A stretch of 64,000 nucleotides of DNA from Hymenobacter cheonanensis (lineage in GTDB: Bacteria > Bacteroidota > Bacteroidia > Cytophagales > Hymenobacteraceae): contig NZ_JAUQSW010000004.1 of NCBI RefSeq assembly GCF_030581075.1, positions 124,001 through 188,000 on the forward strand. The letters run 5' to 3'. A program made the translations under genes and the position numbers. Of this stretch, positions 41,253 through 49,532 are shown one piece after another (within the stretch, counting starts at the first letter, position 1; each line of letters opens with the position of its first letter). The notes under the pieces are model-generated. The model was not told the DNA's origin, did not search any database, and saw only the letters and a list, made by a program, of their open reading frames with translations.

Positions 41253-42701
41253 CTACGGTTTCTTGGTGCTGAGCACGCGCCAGCCGTGGGCGGGCACCGT
41301 TACCTGCGCATCCGTCACCGGCGAGCCTACATCGGCGAAGGCATCGGTCACGGTTTCGGCGGGGTGGGTAAGGGTTTGGGGCTGGGTGCCGAGGTTGATG
41401 GCCACCCAGGTTTTAGCCTGGCCATCGCCGCTAGCCCGCTCAAACACGAAGCAGTCGGCCGGGGCCGGCAAGATGGTAAACTTGGCGCAGGCGTCGCCGT
41501 TGCGCAGGGCCGGGCTGCTTTGCTTGAGGTGCAGCAGCGCGGCGTAAAAGGCATTGAGCGGGTAGCCGTTCCACTGAATGGTATCCTTGTCGAAAAAGCG
41601 CAGCTTCTTGGTCGAGGCCGCTTCCTGGCCGCTGTAAACCAGCGGGATGCCGGGCACCAGGGCCGTGAGCACGGCCAGCGCCTGGGCATTGGCCCCTAGC
41701 CGCACGCCCTCGGGGTTGTCCCAGCTATTGACATCGTGCGAGGAGGTGAAATTCATCAGGTACACGCCGGCCGGGTACATCTTGCGCTCGGCAGCGAAGT
41801 AGCCGGGCAGCGCCGCCACCGGCCGCTTGCCCTGCGCCACGCTGTCGAGGAGGTAGTGCAGCTTGAGGGCGTAGGTGGCGTCGAAGGCCTTTTCGAGCAG
41901 GTGCGTGTGGGGCGTGAAGGTACCCTTGGGCAGAAAGGGCGGGTCGTGCAGCTCGTCCCACTCGGCAAGCATAAATACGGGCTTTATTTTCTCCAAAGTA
42001 GCCCGCGTGTTATCCCAAAAATCGGTGGGCACCAGCCCGGCCACGTCGCAGCGGAAGCCGTCGAAGCCCACGTCTTTCACCCAGTAGGCCATGCTCTCGG
42101 TCATGTACTGGCGCAGGCCGGGCTTCGAGTAATCGAGGTCGATGACATCCTGCCAGTCGGCCACGGGCGGCACAAAGTTGCCTTTGGCATCGTGCGTAAA
42201 CCAGTCGGGGTGCTGCTTGCTCAGGTTGCTGTCCCAGCTCGTGTGGTTGGCCACCCAGTCGAGGATAACGTGCATTCCGAGCTTGTGCGCCTCGCCTATA
42301 AGGTGCTGCAAATCAGCCAGGCTGCCAAACTCCGCGTTCACGCTCCGGTAGTCGCGCAGCGAGTACTGGCTGCCCAGCCTGCCTTTGCGCTTCACCTCGC
42401 CGATGGGCTGCACCGGCATCAGCCACAGGATGCCGACACCCATCTTTTGCAGGCGCGGCAAGTGCTTCTCGAAGGCCTTAAACGTGCCCTCGGGCGTGTA
42501 CTGGCGCACATTTACCTGGTAGAGGCTGGCATTGGTAGCCCAGGCCGGGTGCTGAATGGTGAACGGCGCAGGCGGCCGGCAATTGGCCGGAATGGCAACA
42601 TCGGCCTGGGTAGTTGGGGTGGGCGAGCAGGCGGCTAGCCCCAATAGTCCCAGGCTGGCCAGTATAGCGCGCCCCAGCTGATGAATGAAGGGAGGAAGCA
42701 T
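41253..42701 (-). CDS. Alpha-amylase-family (GH13) lipoprotein, exported paralogue
   Basis: A 482-aa protein. The frame is open to 42845, but the ATG at 42701 gives a proper lipoprotein signal, HQLGRAILASLGLLGLAAC, with the lipidated Cys at about residue 26, so it faces the periplasm or surface. The GH13 catalytic regions match its neighbour: DWVANHTSWD, GFRCDVAGLV (nucleophile), FMLAEWDE (acid/base) and FTSSHDVNSWD. Tandem duplication followed by addition or loss of the signal explains the pair, with outside cleavage by this enzyme and inside cleavage by the one at 39798. The C-terminal domain ends HGWRVLSTKKP, as in the paralogue. The lipoprotein gene at 42858 is divergent. Confidence 0.94.
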   Translation of the reverse strand: MLPPFIHQLGRAILASLGLLGLAACSPTPTTQADVAIPANCRPPAPFTIQHPAWATNASLYQVNVRQYTPEGTFKAFEKHLPRLQKMGVGILWLMPVQPIGEVKRKGRLGSQYSLRDYRSVNAEFGSLADLQHLIGEAHKLGMHVILDWVANHTSWDSNLSKQHPDWFTHDAKGNFVPPVADWQDVIDLDYSKPGLRQYMTESMAYWVKDVGFDGFRCDVAGLVPTDFWDNTRATLEKIKPVFMLAEWDELHDPPFLPKGTFTPHTHLLEKAFDATYALKLHYLLDSVAQGKRPVAALPGYFAAERKMYPAGVYLMNFTSSHDVNSWDNPEGVRLGANAQALAVLTALVPGIPLVYSGQEAASTKKLRFFDKDTIQWNGYPLNAFYAALLHLKQSSPALRNGDACAKFTILPAPADCFVFERASGDGQAKTWVAINLGTQPQTLTHPAETVTDAFADVGSPVTDAQVTVPAHGWRVLSTKKP

Positions 42702-42857
42702 ACCGCAAGGTAACAAGCCCACCGGGTTAAGCAACGGTGCAAAAGACCTGTATATTGACGCGCTGAAATGCCGGTTAGCTGGCGCGGAAATGTGCAAACA
42801 GGTGCGGGCCGGCATCAGGTTGAATAAGTGGTTAATTTTCTCCATTAACTCAGTTCT

Positions 42858-44579
42858 ATGAAGCTACCCGTTTACGCTTTATTCAGCATAGCCATGCTAG
42901 TGGCCGGGCTAGCCGCCTGCTCTGCCGACCAGCCCAGCCAAACCATCCAGGCTCCTGCACCACTGGCTAAGACTACAGCGGCCGAGCCGGCACCGGCCGC
43001 AGTGGCACCTTCCAAACGGCCGGCGCAGTTGCCCACGCCCTACCACCCGACCCTGGCGGCCCGCCCGCCTGCACGCTGGGTGCGGCGCCCGGCTGCACCC
43101 GTGCAAAGCACCGCCTTGCGTGCAGCTACGGCCGATATCGACGTTGTGGCCGAGAATTCCTATCCGCCCCTACCACCGGAAGAACCGGCTGGCTTGGCTG
43201 CCGACAATGACCTGCCCGCCTTCTGCGCCCAGGCCGCGCCACAGGCGCAGGAATTTGTGGTGCGCCCGGGGCGCGATACGGTGCTGCTGGGCCGGCAAGG
43301 CACGCGGCTGGTGCTACCCGGCCGGGCCTTCGACGTGCCCGCCAACAGCGGCCCCATTACGCTGACTGTGCGGGAGTTTTACAGCACCGCCGACATTGTG
43401 CTGGCCGGGCTAGGCACCCGCGCGGGCCTCGACGTGCTCGAAACCGGCGGCATGCTGCACCTCTACGCCGCCGCCAACGGCCAAACCGTGCACCTGCGCC
43501 CCGGAATGCAGCTGCTCGTGCAGCTGCCCACCCGCCAGCCGCTGCCGGGCATGAACCTCTACGAAGGCGTGAGCGCCGACCCTGGCCACGCACCCGACTG
43601 GCAGCTGGCCGGCACCGGCACCCCGGCCCCCCGCCTCAACGCGGCCAACCCCACTGCCGACCGCGCCGAGCTAGGCAAGTGGGTGAAACTGCATCCTCCC
43701 AAAAGCCCGCGCTGGCCCTATTTCGAGAAGAGTAAGCAGCTGCTTAAGGAATATGCCCACCAGCTGCCCAATTCGAAAGCCGACCAGGCCCGTCTGCGCC
43801 GCAAGCGCACCGTGAGCAAGGAGGAGCAGCGCCTGCTGAAAGACCTGAGCCAGGAAAACCACACGCCCATCCGCCACGCTATTATGATTGATGTAGAAGT
43901 AGATAGCGCCGGCATGCTTCAAAAATCGGAATTGGTAATGGGCGACTCGGTGCTGGGCGCCAGGGTGCTGGCATTTGTGCGGCAGCTGCCTACGCAGCGG
44001 GCGGCCAGCTTTATCAGCGCCCTGCCGCATGGCAAGCGCACGGCTAGCCGTGCGCGGGGCGTGTTTTCGGTGCTGTATGCCCGCTCGGGCCGGCAGCTGG
44101 TAGGCTTCAACTGGCTGATAATGGACAAGCAGTTGCAGGAAGAGCTAGCCCGCGATATCCAGCGCCGCCGCGCCGTATTTGCCAAGCAGTTCAACAATGC
44201 CAGCACCCCGCTCGCCATCGACAGTGGGCTTTACTACGAACTGGCCGCCGGCGGCCTGGGTTGGATAAACTGTGACCGCCTGCTCGACCCCGGCCCGCGC
44301 ATTCTCTACACCGTGGCCACGCCCGACCCCGCCACGGTCGTGTCGCTGGTGTTCAAGGGCCAGCGCAGCATCCTGGCCAGCTCGCGTACTGAGGGCAGCG
44401 CGGCAGTTTTTGAGCAAGTGCCAGATGGCCAGGCCGCCACGGTGGTAGCCCTGCGCCGCGAAAAGGGCATTACGTACCTAGCCACCAGCGGCGTAAGCCT
44501 CAGCGCCACGGTGCAGCCCGCGCTGAGCTTTCACCCCGTCACGCTGGAGCAGTTGCGTACGGAGCTAGCCCAGTTATAA
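42858..44579 (+). CDS. Large lipoprotein of unknown function
   Basis: A 573-aa protein with lipoprotein signal MKLPVYALFSIAMLVAGLAAC (Cys21), followed by a ~100-residue Pro/Ala-rich linker. A beta-rich domain follows at about 125-230: FVVRPGRDTVLLGRQGTRLVLPGRAF...ITLTVREFYSTADIVLAG, then LDVLETGGMLHLYA. This pattern occurs in uncharacterised Bacteroidota surface lipoproteins, where a TGGM-like turn is common. Residues ~335-430 resemble a TonB-C/energy-transducer-like segment (AIMIDVEVDSAGMLQKSELVMGDSVLGARVLAFVRQLP), as in the C-terminal domain of proteins with periplasmic beta-alpha-beta units. Function unknown. It is divergent from the GH13 lipoprotein and convergent with the GNAT gene (5 bp apart). 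Confidence 0.78.
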   Translation: MKLPVYALFSIAMLVAGLAACSADQPSQTIQAPAPLAKTTAAEPAPAAVAPSKRPAQLPTPYHPTLAARPPARWVRRPAAPVQSTALRAATADIDVVAENSYPPLPPEEPAGLAADNDLPAFCAQAAPQAQEFVVRPGRDTVLLGRQGTRLVLPGRAFDVPANSGPITLTVREFYSTADIVLAGLGTRAGLDVLETGGMLHLYAAANGQTVHLRPGMQLLVQLPTRQPLPGMNLYEGVSADPGHAPDWQLAGTGTPAPRLNAANPTADRAELGKWVKLHPPKSPRWPYFEKSKQLLKEYAHQLPNSKADQARLRRKRTVSKEEQRLLKDLSQENHTPIRHAIMIDVEVDSAGMLQKSELVMGDSVLGARVLAFVRQLPTQRAASFISALPHGKRTASRARGVFSVLYARSGRQLVGFNWLIMDKQLQEELARDIQRRRAVFAKQFNNASTPLAIDSGLYYELAAGGLGWINCDRLLDPGPRILYTVATPDPATVVSLVFKGQRSILASSRTEGSAAVFEQVPDGQAATVVALRREKGITYLATSGVSLSATVQPALSFHPVTLEQLRTELAQL

Positions 44580-44584
44580 CACCA

Positions 44585-45136
44585 TCAGGCCCTGCTTGGG
44601 GGCCGCCCGACCGGGTTTGGCGCTTCGTACCACACGCAGGCCGTGCCGTTTTCTACAAATTCATTGCCCGGTGCCAGCCCAATCTTCTCTAAAATGCGCC
44701 GCGAGCCGGCGTTCTGCACGTCGGCGTAGGCGCAGATGCGCGGCAGCTTCAGCACGTCGAAACCATAGGCTAGCCACGCCTGCGCGGCCTCGTAGCCGTA
44801 GCCCTGGCCCCAGTAGCGCGGCAGGAAACGGTAGCCCAGGTCGTAGAAATTGCGCTGGCCGTTTATTGGGCCAGCCACCAGCTTCAGCCCGGCCCAGCCC
44901 ATAAAGGCGCCGGTGGCGCGCAGCAGCACTGCCCAGCGCCCAATGTCGTGGGCCGTATACTGCGCCCGGATGTATTCGATGGTAGCCAGGCTGTCGGGGG
45001 GGCTAGCCGCCTGCGGGCCGCCAATGCCGCCCAGGTAGCGGCGCACGGCCGGGTCGCTATCCAGCGCAAACATGCCGGGCGCATCGGCCGCTTCGAGCGG
45101 GCGCAGCAGCAGGTGTTCAGTAGTGAAAGGGAGCAT
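44585..45136 (-). CDS. GNAT acetyltransferase, RimJ/RimL-like
   Basis: A 183-aa N-acetyltransferase; the frame is open to 45202, but the family start is MLPFTTEHLLLRPLEAADAPGMF (ATG at 45136). The acetyl-CoA binding motif A appears as LGYRFLPRYWGQGYGYEAAQAWLAYGF (Q/RxxGxG/A type) and motif B as RICAYADVQNAGSRRILEKIGL. The N-terminal strand-helix and the final CVWYEA match the RimJ/RimL group, which acetylates ribosomal protein N-termini; many members have other small-molecule or protein targets. Convergent with the large lipoprotein gene and divergent from the PAP2 phosphatase (about 86 bp). Confidence 0.9.
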   Translation of the reverse strand: MLPFTTEHLLLRPLEAADAPGMFALDSDPAVRRYLGGIGGPQAASPPDSLATIEYIRAQYTAHDIGRWAVLLRATGAFMGWAGLKLVAGPINGQRNFYDLGYRFLPRYWGQGYGYEAAQAWLAYGFDVLKLPRICAYADVQNAGSRRILEKIGLAPGNEFVENGTACVWYEAPNPVGRPPSRA

Positions 45137-45222
45137 AGGGTGAGGGAGGGCTAGCCCGTCTGGGGGCGCGGCAAAGTACACAAAAACGGCCTGCGCGGCC
45201 ACTTGGGGCAGTGGTTTTGCGT

Positions 45223-45867
45223 ATGGGCTGGCGTACCAACCTGCTCCTTATGGCCGACGCTTCTTTTCGCCGCCGCTTGTGGCTGCCGGCCGGGCTGGCC
45301 TGGGGCGTATTCGGCAGCATGGCGGCGCTGGTGGCGCGCTTCGGCCAGGCCCCCTTCGACGACCCGCTGCTGCTGGCGCTGCACCGCCACGCCACCCCGG
45401 CGCTCGATGGGCTAGCCATCTTTTTCACCATCGTGGGCAATACCGGGCCCATGCTAGCGGCCGGCGTGCTCACCACCGCCGCGCTGGCCCGGGCCGGCCG
45501 GCGGCGCGCCGCCTGGCTGTTTGCGGCCGGGGTGGGTGGCTCGATGCTGCTCACGCAGGCCATCAAATTCTTCGTGACGCGGCCCCGGCCGGCGCTGTGG
45601 GTCAGCATCCGGCCCGAGCACACGTTCAGCTTTCCCAGCGGCCACGCCATGGACACGGCCGCGCTGGCCACGGCGCTCTTTTTTGTGCTGCCGCGCCACC
45701 ACCGCCTGTGGGCGCTGGCGCCGCTGTTTGCGCTGGCAGTGGGCGCGGCGCGCATGTACCTGGGCGTGCACTACCCCAGCGATGTGCTGGCCGGCTGGAG
45801 CAGCGCCGTGGGCTGGGTGCTGCTGGTGCAGCTGGCAGCCGGCCCGGCCGAGCCCGAGCTGGGCTAG
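45223..45867 (+). CDS. Membrane PAP2-family phosphatase
   Basis: A 214-aa integral membrane protein (ATG at 45223; an in-frame GTG lies four codons upstream). The acid-phosphatase signature is complete: KFFVTRPRP (KxxxxxxRP), FPSGHAMD (PSGH) and ARMYLGVHYPSD (the SRxxxxxHxxxD motif, with Ala in place of Ser). Hydrophobic stretches before and after the motifs give about six membrane spans. Such enzymes dephosphorylate phosphatidic acid, undecaprenyl pyrophosphate or phosphatidylglycerophosphate, and the substrate cannot be chosen from sequence. The end lies 9 bp from the stop of the convergent Ldh-family gene. Confidence 0.9.
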   Translation: MGWRTNLLLMADASFRRRLWLPAGLAWGVFGSMAALVARFGQAPFDDPLLLALHRHATPALDGLAIFFTIVGNTGPMLAAGVLTTAALARAGRRRAAWLFAAGVGGSMLLTQAIKFFVTRPRPALWVSIRPEHTFSFPSGHAMDTAALATALFFVLPRHHRLWALAPLFALAVGAARMYLGVHYPSDVLAGWSSAVGWVLLVQLAAGPAEPELG

Positions 45868-45876
45868 CCCGGCCGG

Positions 45877-46941
45877 TTACAGCGTTACGCCGAACTTGGC
45901 CCCGGTTTTCTCTAAATCCTGCACCACAGCGTCGAGCAGCGGAATGCCCTCGATAAGCCGGTGCGCGGCCATCGCCCGCTCGGGGTCGCCGGGGATGAGG
46001 ACGTGCTGGCCCGCCACGGCTTTGGCCTCGCGAAAAGTGGTTATCCACTTGTCCATATGCTGTTTAAACTCGTCGGCCGGCCGGAAGGCATCCACGCGCA
46101 TGGCCCCGAAAAAGTGCCCTAGCCCCTGGCCCACCGGGTCGGCCGGCGGCTGCAAAAACGCCACGAACGGCGGCACCCACGGCCCGTAGTTGGCCCCGCT
46201 CAGCACGGCCGAAAAGATGTCGACCACCGCGCCCAGGCCGTAGCCTTTGTGCGAGCCGGTGGCGCCGCCTAGCGGCTGCAGCGCGCCGCCGTTCTTCACG
46301 GCGTTGGCGTCGGTGCTGGGGTGGCCCTCGGCGTCCTGGGCCCAGCCTTCGGGAATGGGTAGGTTCTTGCGCTGCGCGATTTCGAGCTTGCCGTTGGCGG
46401 CCGTGGTGGTAGCCATATCGAGCACAAAGTCGGGCTGCTCGCCGGCCGGCACGGCCACGGCTATCGGGTTGGTTCCCAGTAGTCTATCGAGCGAATACGT
46501 GGGCGCTACCAGCGGCGAGGCGTTGGTCATGGCAATGCCAATCATATCCTGCGCCAGCCCCAGCATAGCGTGGTAGCCGGCAATGCCGAAGTGATTGGAG
46601 TTCTTCACCGACACCCAACCGGTGCCCACCTGCACGGCCTTGCTCATGGCAATGCGCATGGCTTTGGGGCCCACCACCAGGCCCAGCCCGCCGTCGCCAT
46701 CGACCACGGCCGTGCTCGGCGTTTCGTAGCTGATGCCTACCCGCGGCCGGGCATTGATGCGGCCCGCCTCCCAGAGGCGCACGTAGCCCGAAAGCCGTGC
46801 CACGCCGTGCGAATCGACGCCCCGCAAATCCGCCGAGAGCAGCGTTTCGGTGGCTAGGGTGGCGTCGGCCTCGGGGCAGCCGAGGGCCAGAAACACGCGC
46901 TCGGCAAAGGTGAACAGCTGCTGATAAGAGAAAGTAGACAT
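45877..46941 (-). CDS. Ldh-family (malate/L-lactate dehydrogenase type 2) oxidoreductase
   Basis: A 354-aa NAD(P)-dependent 2-hydroxyacid dehydrogenase of the MDH/LDH-2 fold, unrelated to classical lactate dehydrogenase. Visible family segments are LLSADLRGVDSHGVARLSGY near residues 35-55, VKNSNHFGIAGYHA near 110-125, and MTNASPLVAPTYSLDRLLGTNPIAVAVP. A Gly-rich GSHKGYGLGAVVDIFSAVLSGANYG lies late in the chain. Members act on malate, lactate, ureidoglycolate, sulfolactate or delta1-piperideine-2-carboxylate; no neighbour points to one of these. A TAnnTTTG promoter lies 62 bp upstream on the minus strand. Confidence 0.9.
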   Translation of the reverse strand: MSTFSYQQLFTFAERVFLALGCPEADATLATETLLSADLRGVDSHGVARLSGYVRLWEAGRINARPRVGISYETPSTAVVDGDGGLGLVVGPKAMRIAMSKAVQVGTGWVSVKNSNHFGIAGYHAMLGLAQDMIGIAMTNASPLVAPTYSLDRLLGTNPIAVAVPAGEQPDFVLDMATTTAANGKLEIAQRKNLPIPEGWAQDAEGHPSTDANAVKNGGALQPLGGATGSHKGYGLGAVVDIFSAVLSGANYGPWVPPFVAFLQPPADPVGQGLGHFFGAMRVDAFRPADEFKQHMDKWITTFREAKAVAGQHVLIPGDPERAMAAHRLIEGIPLLDAVVQDLEKTGAKFGVTL

Positions 46942-47002
46942 AAGAAAAGTAGGCCGGCCCGCGCAAGCAAAAGCACTGGGTAAAAGGGCGCGTTGCGAGC
47001 CG

Positions 47003-47010
47003 CAAACCTA
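47003..47010 (-). promoter_or_regulatory. Bacteroidota -7 promoter element for the Ldh-family gene
   Basis: CAAACCTA on the plus strand is TAGGTTTG on the minus strand, an exact TAnnTTTG match 62 bp from the start at 46941. Confidence 0.55.
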
Positions 47011-47085
47011 CTGCCGCCGTGCCGAGGCCGTTGCTTTGGTTATTTGTTGTCAAATTTATGCCTTGATAACGAACGGGTTAACTTA

Positions 47086-47128
47086 TTTCAACGTAAAATT
47101 TAGTTTAAAACTAAATTTTACGTTGAAA
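47086..47128. promoter_or_regulatory. 43-bp palindrome upstream of blaI (candidate operator)
   Basis: 21-bp arms beginning TTTCAACGTAAAATTTAGTT are perfectly complementary around a single central A. The site lies 38 bp before the blaI ATG, in an AT-rich patch of an otherwise GC-rich region. BlaI/MecI repressors bind dyad sites in their own promoters, so autoregulation through this site is likely. Confidence 0.65.
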
Positions 47129-47166
47129 AGTCACGTACTTCGCTTTATCAATTGCTACCCCGCCTT

Positions 47167-47568
47167 ATGCAACCGCCATTTCCCGAACTTACCCGCGCCG
47201 AAGAGCAGGTGATGCAGCTGCTCTGGCAGCGCGGCCCCAGCTACGTTAAAGACCTGCGCGAGGCGCTGCCCGCGCCGCTGCCCGCCCTCACTACGGTGAG
47301 CACCATCGTGCGCATTCTCGAGCAAAAGGGCTTTGTGGGCTACGAGCCGGTGGGGCGCGGCTACCGCTACCACGCCCTGGTGGCGCAGGATGATTACCGG
47401 CGCTTTTCCTTGCGCAAGCTGCTGCGCGGCTACTTCGGCGGCTCGTTTGGGCAGCTGGTTTCCTTTTTCGCTCAGGATGAAAACCTCGACGCCACCCAGC
47501 TCGATGCCCTGCTGCGCCAGGCCCCGCCTGATGAGCCAGCCGAACCCGACCCGTCTGCCGAAAATTAG
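47167..47568 (+). CDS. blaI: BlaI/MecI/CopY-family repressor
   Basis: A 133-aa winged-helix repressor. The family opening is visible: PELTRAEEQVMQLLWQRGPSYVKDLREALP, then TTVSTIVRILEQKGFVGYE (the recognition helix) and the wing GRGYRYHAL. The C-terminal helices (FSLRKLLRGYFGGSFGQLVSFF) suit dimerisation. The ATG at 47167 (MQPPFPELTRAEEQ) is the family-like start; a TTG five codons upstream is in frame. A 43-bp palindrome 38 bp upstream is the probable operator. In the family, the M56-type sensor encoded downstream cleaves the repressor on a signal; here the order is blaI, small lipoprotein, M56/TonB protein. Confidence 0.93.
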   Translation: MQPPFPELTRAEEQVMQLLWQRGPSYVKDLREALPAPLPALTTVSTIVRILEQKGFVGYEPVGRGYRYHALVAQDDYRRFSLRKLLRGYFGGSFGQLVSFFAQDENLDATQLDALLRQAPPDEPAEPDPSAEN

Positions 47569-47591
47569 CCCTGGTTTAAGCAAGCAGCGCC

Positions 47592-48050
47592 ATGCCACGT
47601 CTTTTGCTACTGAGCTTATTGCTGGCCCTGGCCACGGCCTGCGCCAGCACCCGGCCCACCGGCCGCACCGACCGCCAGGGCGACCGCCAAGGGCGCTACC
47701 GCACCTACTACGACGACGCCCGCACGCAGCTTTTTATGCGGGGCCGCTACCGGCACGGGCAGCCGGTGGGGCGCTGGCGCTACTACGCGCAAGCCGGCGA
47801 GTTGCAGCACAAGGAGCACTACCGCCGGCACGGCCTCAGCGACATCACCTATTACTACCCTAGCGGCCGGGTGTCAAAACAGGGCCACGCGCGCCTGGCC
47901 GACGAGCCGGATGGCCTGCACTTCTACTGGTTCGGCGCCTGGAACTACTACTCGCCCGCCGGGGCGCTCGATAGCGTGCAGGTATATAAGCTGGGCAAGC
48001 GCATCAGCACCCGCCGCCTGGCTGCAAGCCAAATCTTGCTGGCTAACTAA
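47592..48050 (+). CDS. Small lipoprotein with MORN-like/YwqK-type repeats
   Basis: A 152-aa protein with lipoprotein signal MPRLLLLSLLLALATAC (Cys17). The mature part contains short repeated units with Tyr and Gly turns: QGRYRTYYDDARTQLFMRG, HGQPVGRWRYYAQAGELQHK, HGLSDITYYYPSGRVSKQG and FYWFGAWNYYSPAGALDSVQ. These are of the MORN/YwqK antitoxin-repeat type (G-x-W-x-Y-Y-x-x-x-G). Such repeats often mediate binding at membranes or to partners. It lies 23 bp after blaI and 39 bp before the M56 gene, so it is probably part of the same regulated operon. Its role there is unknown. Confidence 0.83.
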   Translation: MPRLLLLSLLLALATACASTRPTGRTDRQGDRQGRYRTYYDDARTQLFMRGRYRHGQPVGRWRYYAQAGELQHKEHYRRHGLSDITYYYPSGRVSKQGHARLADEPDGLHFYWFGAWNYYSPAGALDSVQVYKLGKRISTRRLAASQILLAN

Positions 48051-48089
48051 CTGGCCTACTACCATTTGCCACTACTTGCCGTTTGTGTT

Positions 48090-49430
48090 ATGAATACTTC
48101 CTTTTTGACGGGCTGGCTGGCGGGTACGCTGCTGCCGCTCGGGGCCGTCTGGCTCTTGTTTCGGCTGGGGCTGCGCGGCGAGCGGTGCTTTGGCTACAAC
48201 CGGGCCTTGCTGCTGCTGGCGCCGGTGGTGGCCGTGGTGCTGCCGCTGCTGCCCCGCCCTAGTCTGGCCGGCTGGCTAGCCCCTGCTGCCCCGCCGATGG
48301 TTATAGCGCAGGTGGTAGCGCTGCCCACGCCCCGTGTGGGGCTAGCGTCTGCGCCAAGCTGGCAGCCCGGTACATGGCTGATTAGCTTGTACCTACTCGG
48401 GGTGCTGATGGCGCTGAGCTGCCTGGCTTACCGCTATGTGCGGCTGCGGCGCGCCACTCGCCAGTTGCCCCGTGAGCGCCGGCCCGGCTACGTGCTGGCC
48501 TACACCGGCGGGCGGCTGCCCACCAGCTCGTTCGGCCGCACCATTTTTTGGGATGATACAGCCGACTTCACGCCCGCCGAGGCTACGTCGGTGCTGGCCC
48601 ACGAGCTAGCGCACGTGCGCCAGGGGCACAGCTACGAGATGCTATGGCTCGAAGTGTGGCGGGCGCTGCTCTGGTTCAATCCCTTCGCTCACCTGCTGCT
48701 GCCCGCCCTGCGCCTTACCCACGAGCTGCTGGCCGACTGGGAGGCCATGCTGCTGGTGGCTAGCCCTGCCGATGCGCTGGCCCCGGCGCCACCCTACCCG
48801 TCGCTGCTGGCCCGGCTGGCCGTGCGCCGCATGGTAGGTCCGAGCTACTCTTCACTGGTTCAATCGTTTGCCTTTTCCTTCACCCTAACCCGAATTGCCA
48901 TGTTGCAGAATCAGATTCCCGTGCGCCGCTGGAAGCAGTGGCTAGCCTTGCCGATAGTGGGCGGGGTTTTTTTGGCCACGGCTTGCCAGTCGGCCACCGA
49001 CCAGCCGGCGCCGAGTACCGCCAAACAAGCGGCTGCCCGCGCAACCGAAGAAATAGCTCCCCCTCCGCCCCCGACGCTTACCACGGTGCCGGTATCAGCA
49101 GTAGATGCCGCTGGCCGCATCTACACCTACGTCGAGCAGATGCCCCAACTGCCCGGCAATCCTGGGGTAACGCCCATCGTCCAGCAGATTCAAGCTAATT
49201 TGGTATACCCGACCGGCGCACAGCAGGAAGGTAGGGTCTTTGTCAGCTTTACCGTGCAGGCCGATGGCCACGTGAGTGATACCAAAGTGGTGAAGGGCCT
49301 CGCCCCGGCCTACGATGAGGCGGTGGTAGCGGCCATTGAGAAGCTGCCGCGCTTTGTGCCGGGTAAGCAGTCGGGCAAGGCAGTGGCCGTGAGTTTTACG
49401 GTGCCGGTGCTATTCAAGAGCCAGCCATAA
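48090..49430 (+). CDS. BlaR1-like M56 metallopeptidase with C-terminal TonB domain
   Basis: A 446-aa membrane protein (ATG at 48090; the frame is open 8 codons further). N-terminal transmembrane helices (FLTGWLAGTLLPLGAVWLLF, ALLLLAPVVAVVLPLL, GTWLISLYLLGVLMALSCL) precede the M56 peptidase core with H171-E-L-A-H175 (LAHELAHVRQGHSYEMLW). A further hydrophobic segment (WLALPIVGGVFLATAC) leads to the periplasmic side. The last ~100 residues (NLVYPTGAQQEGRVFVSFTVQADGHVSDTKVVKG...FVPGKQSGKAV) are a TonB C-terminal domain, in place of the penicillin-binding sensor of BlaR1. This M56-TonB architecture is common in Bacteroidota. It is expected to process BlaI in response to an envelope signal. Confidence 0.91.
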   Translation: MNTSFLTGWLAGTLLPLGAVWLLFRLGLRGERCFGYNRALLLLAPVVAVVLPLLPRPSLAGWLAPAAPPMVIAQVVALPTPRVGLASAPSWQPGTWLISLYLLGVLMALSCLAYRYVRLRRATRQLPRERRPGYVLAYTGGRLPTSSFGRTIFWDDTADFTPAEATSVLAHELAHVRQGHSYEMLWLEVWRALLWFNPFAHLLLPALRLTHELLADWEAMLLVASPADALAPAPPYPSLLARLAVRRMVGPSYSSLVQSFAFSFTLTRIAMLQNQIPVRRWKQWLALPIVGGVFLATACQSATDQPAPSTAKQAAARATEEIAPPPPPTLTTVPVSAVDAAGRIYTYVEQMPQLPGNPGVTPIVQQIQANLVYPTGAQQEGRVFVSFTVQADGHVSDTKVVKGLAPAYDEAVVAAIEKLPRFVPGKQSGKAVAVSFTVPVLFKSQP

Positions 49431-49446
49431 ATAATTGAAGAACAGT

Positions 49447-49463
49447 AAAAAGCCTGGCTTTTT
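49447..49463 (+). terminator. Weak terminator after the M56 gene
   Basis: Small hairpin AAAAAG-CCTGG-CTTTTT starting 17 bp after the stop, T-tailed on both strands. The stem is only 6 bp, so the call is tentative. Confidence 0.4.
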
Positions 49464-49532
49464 GCGCAAAGAATCCCGCGCCATCGAATACCACTAGGGT
49501 TTTACGGTGCTAATTTGCGGCCAGGCAGGCAG

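Noticed and set aside
41736..42638. 300-codon plus-strand ORF opposite the GH13 lipoprotein
   Set aside because: Antisense shadow; the GH13 gene has all four conserved regions on the minus strand.
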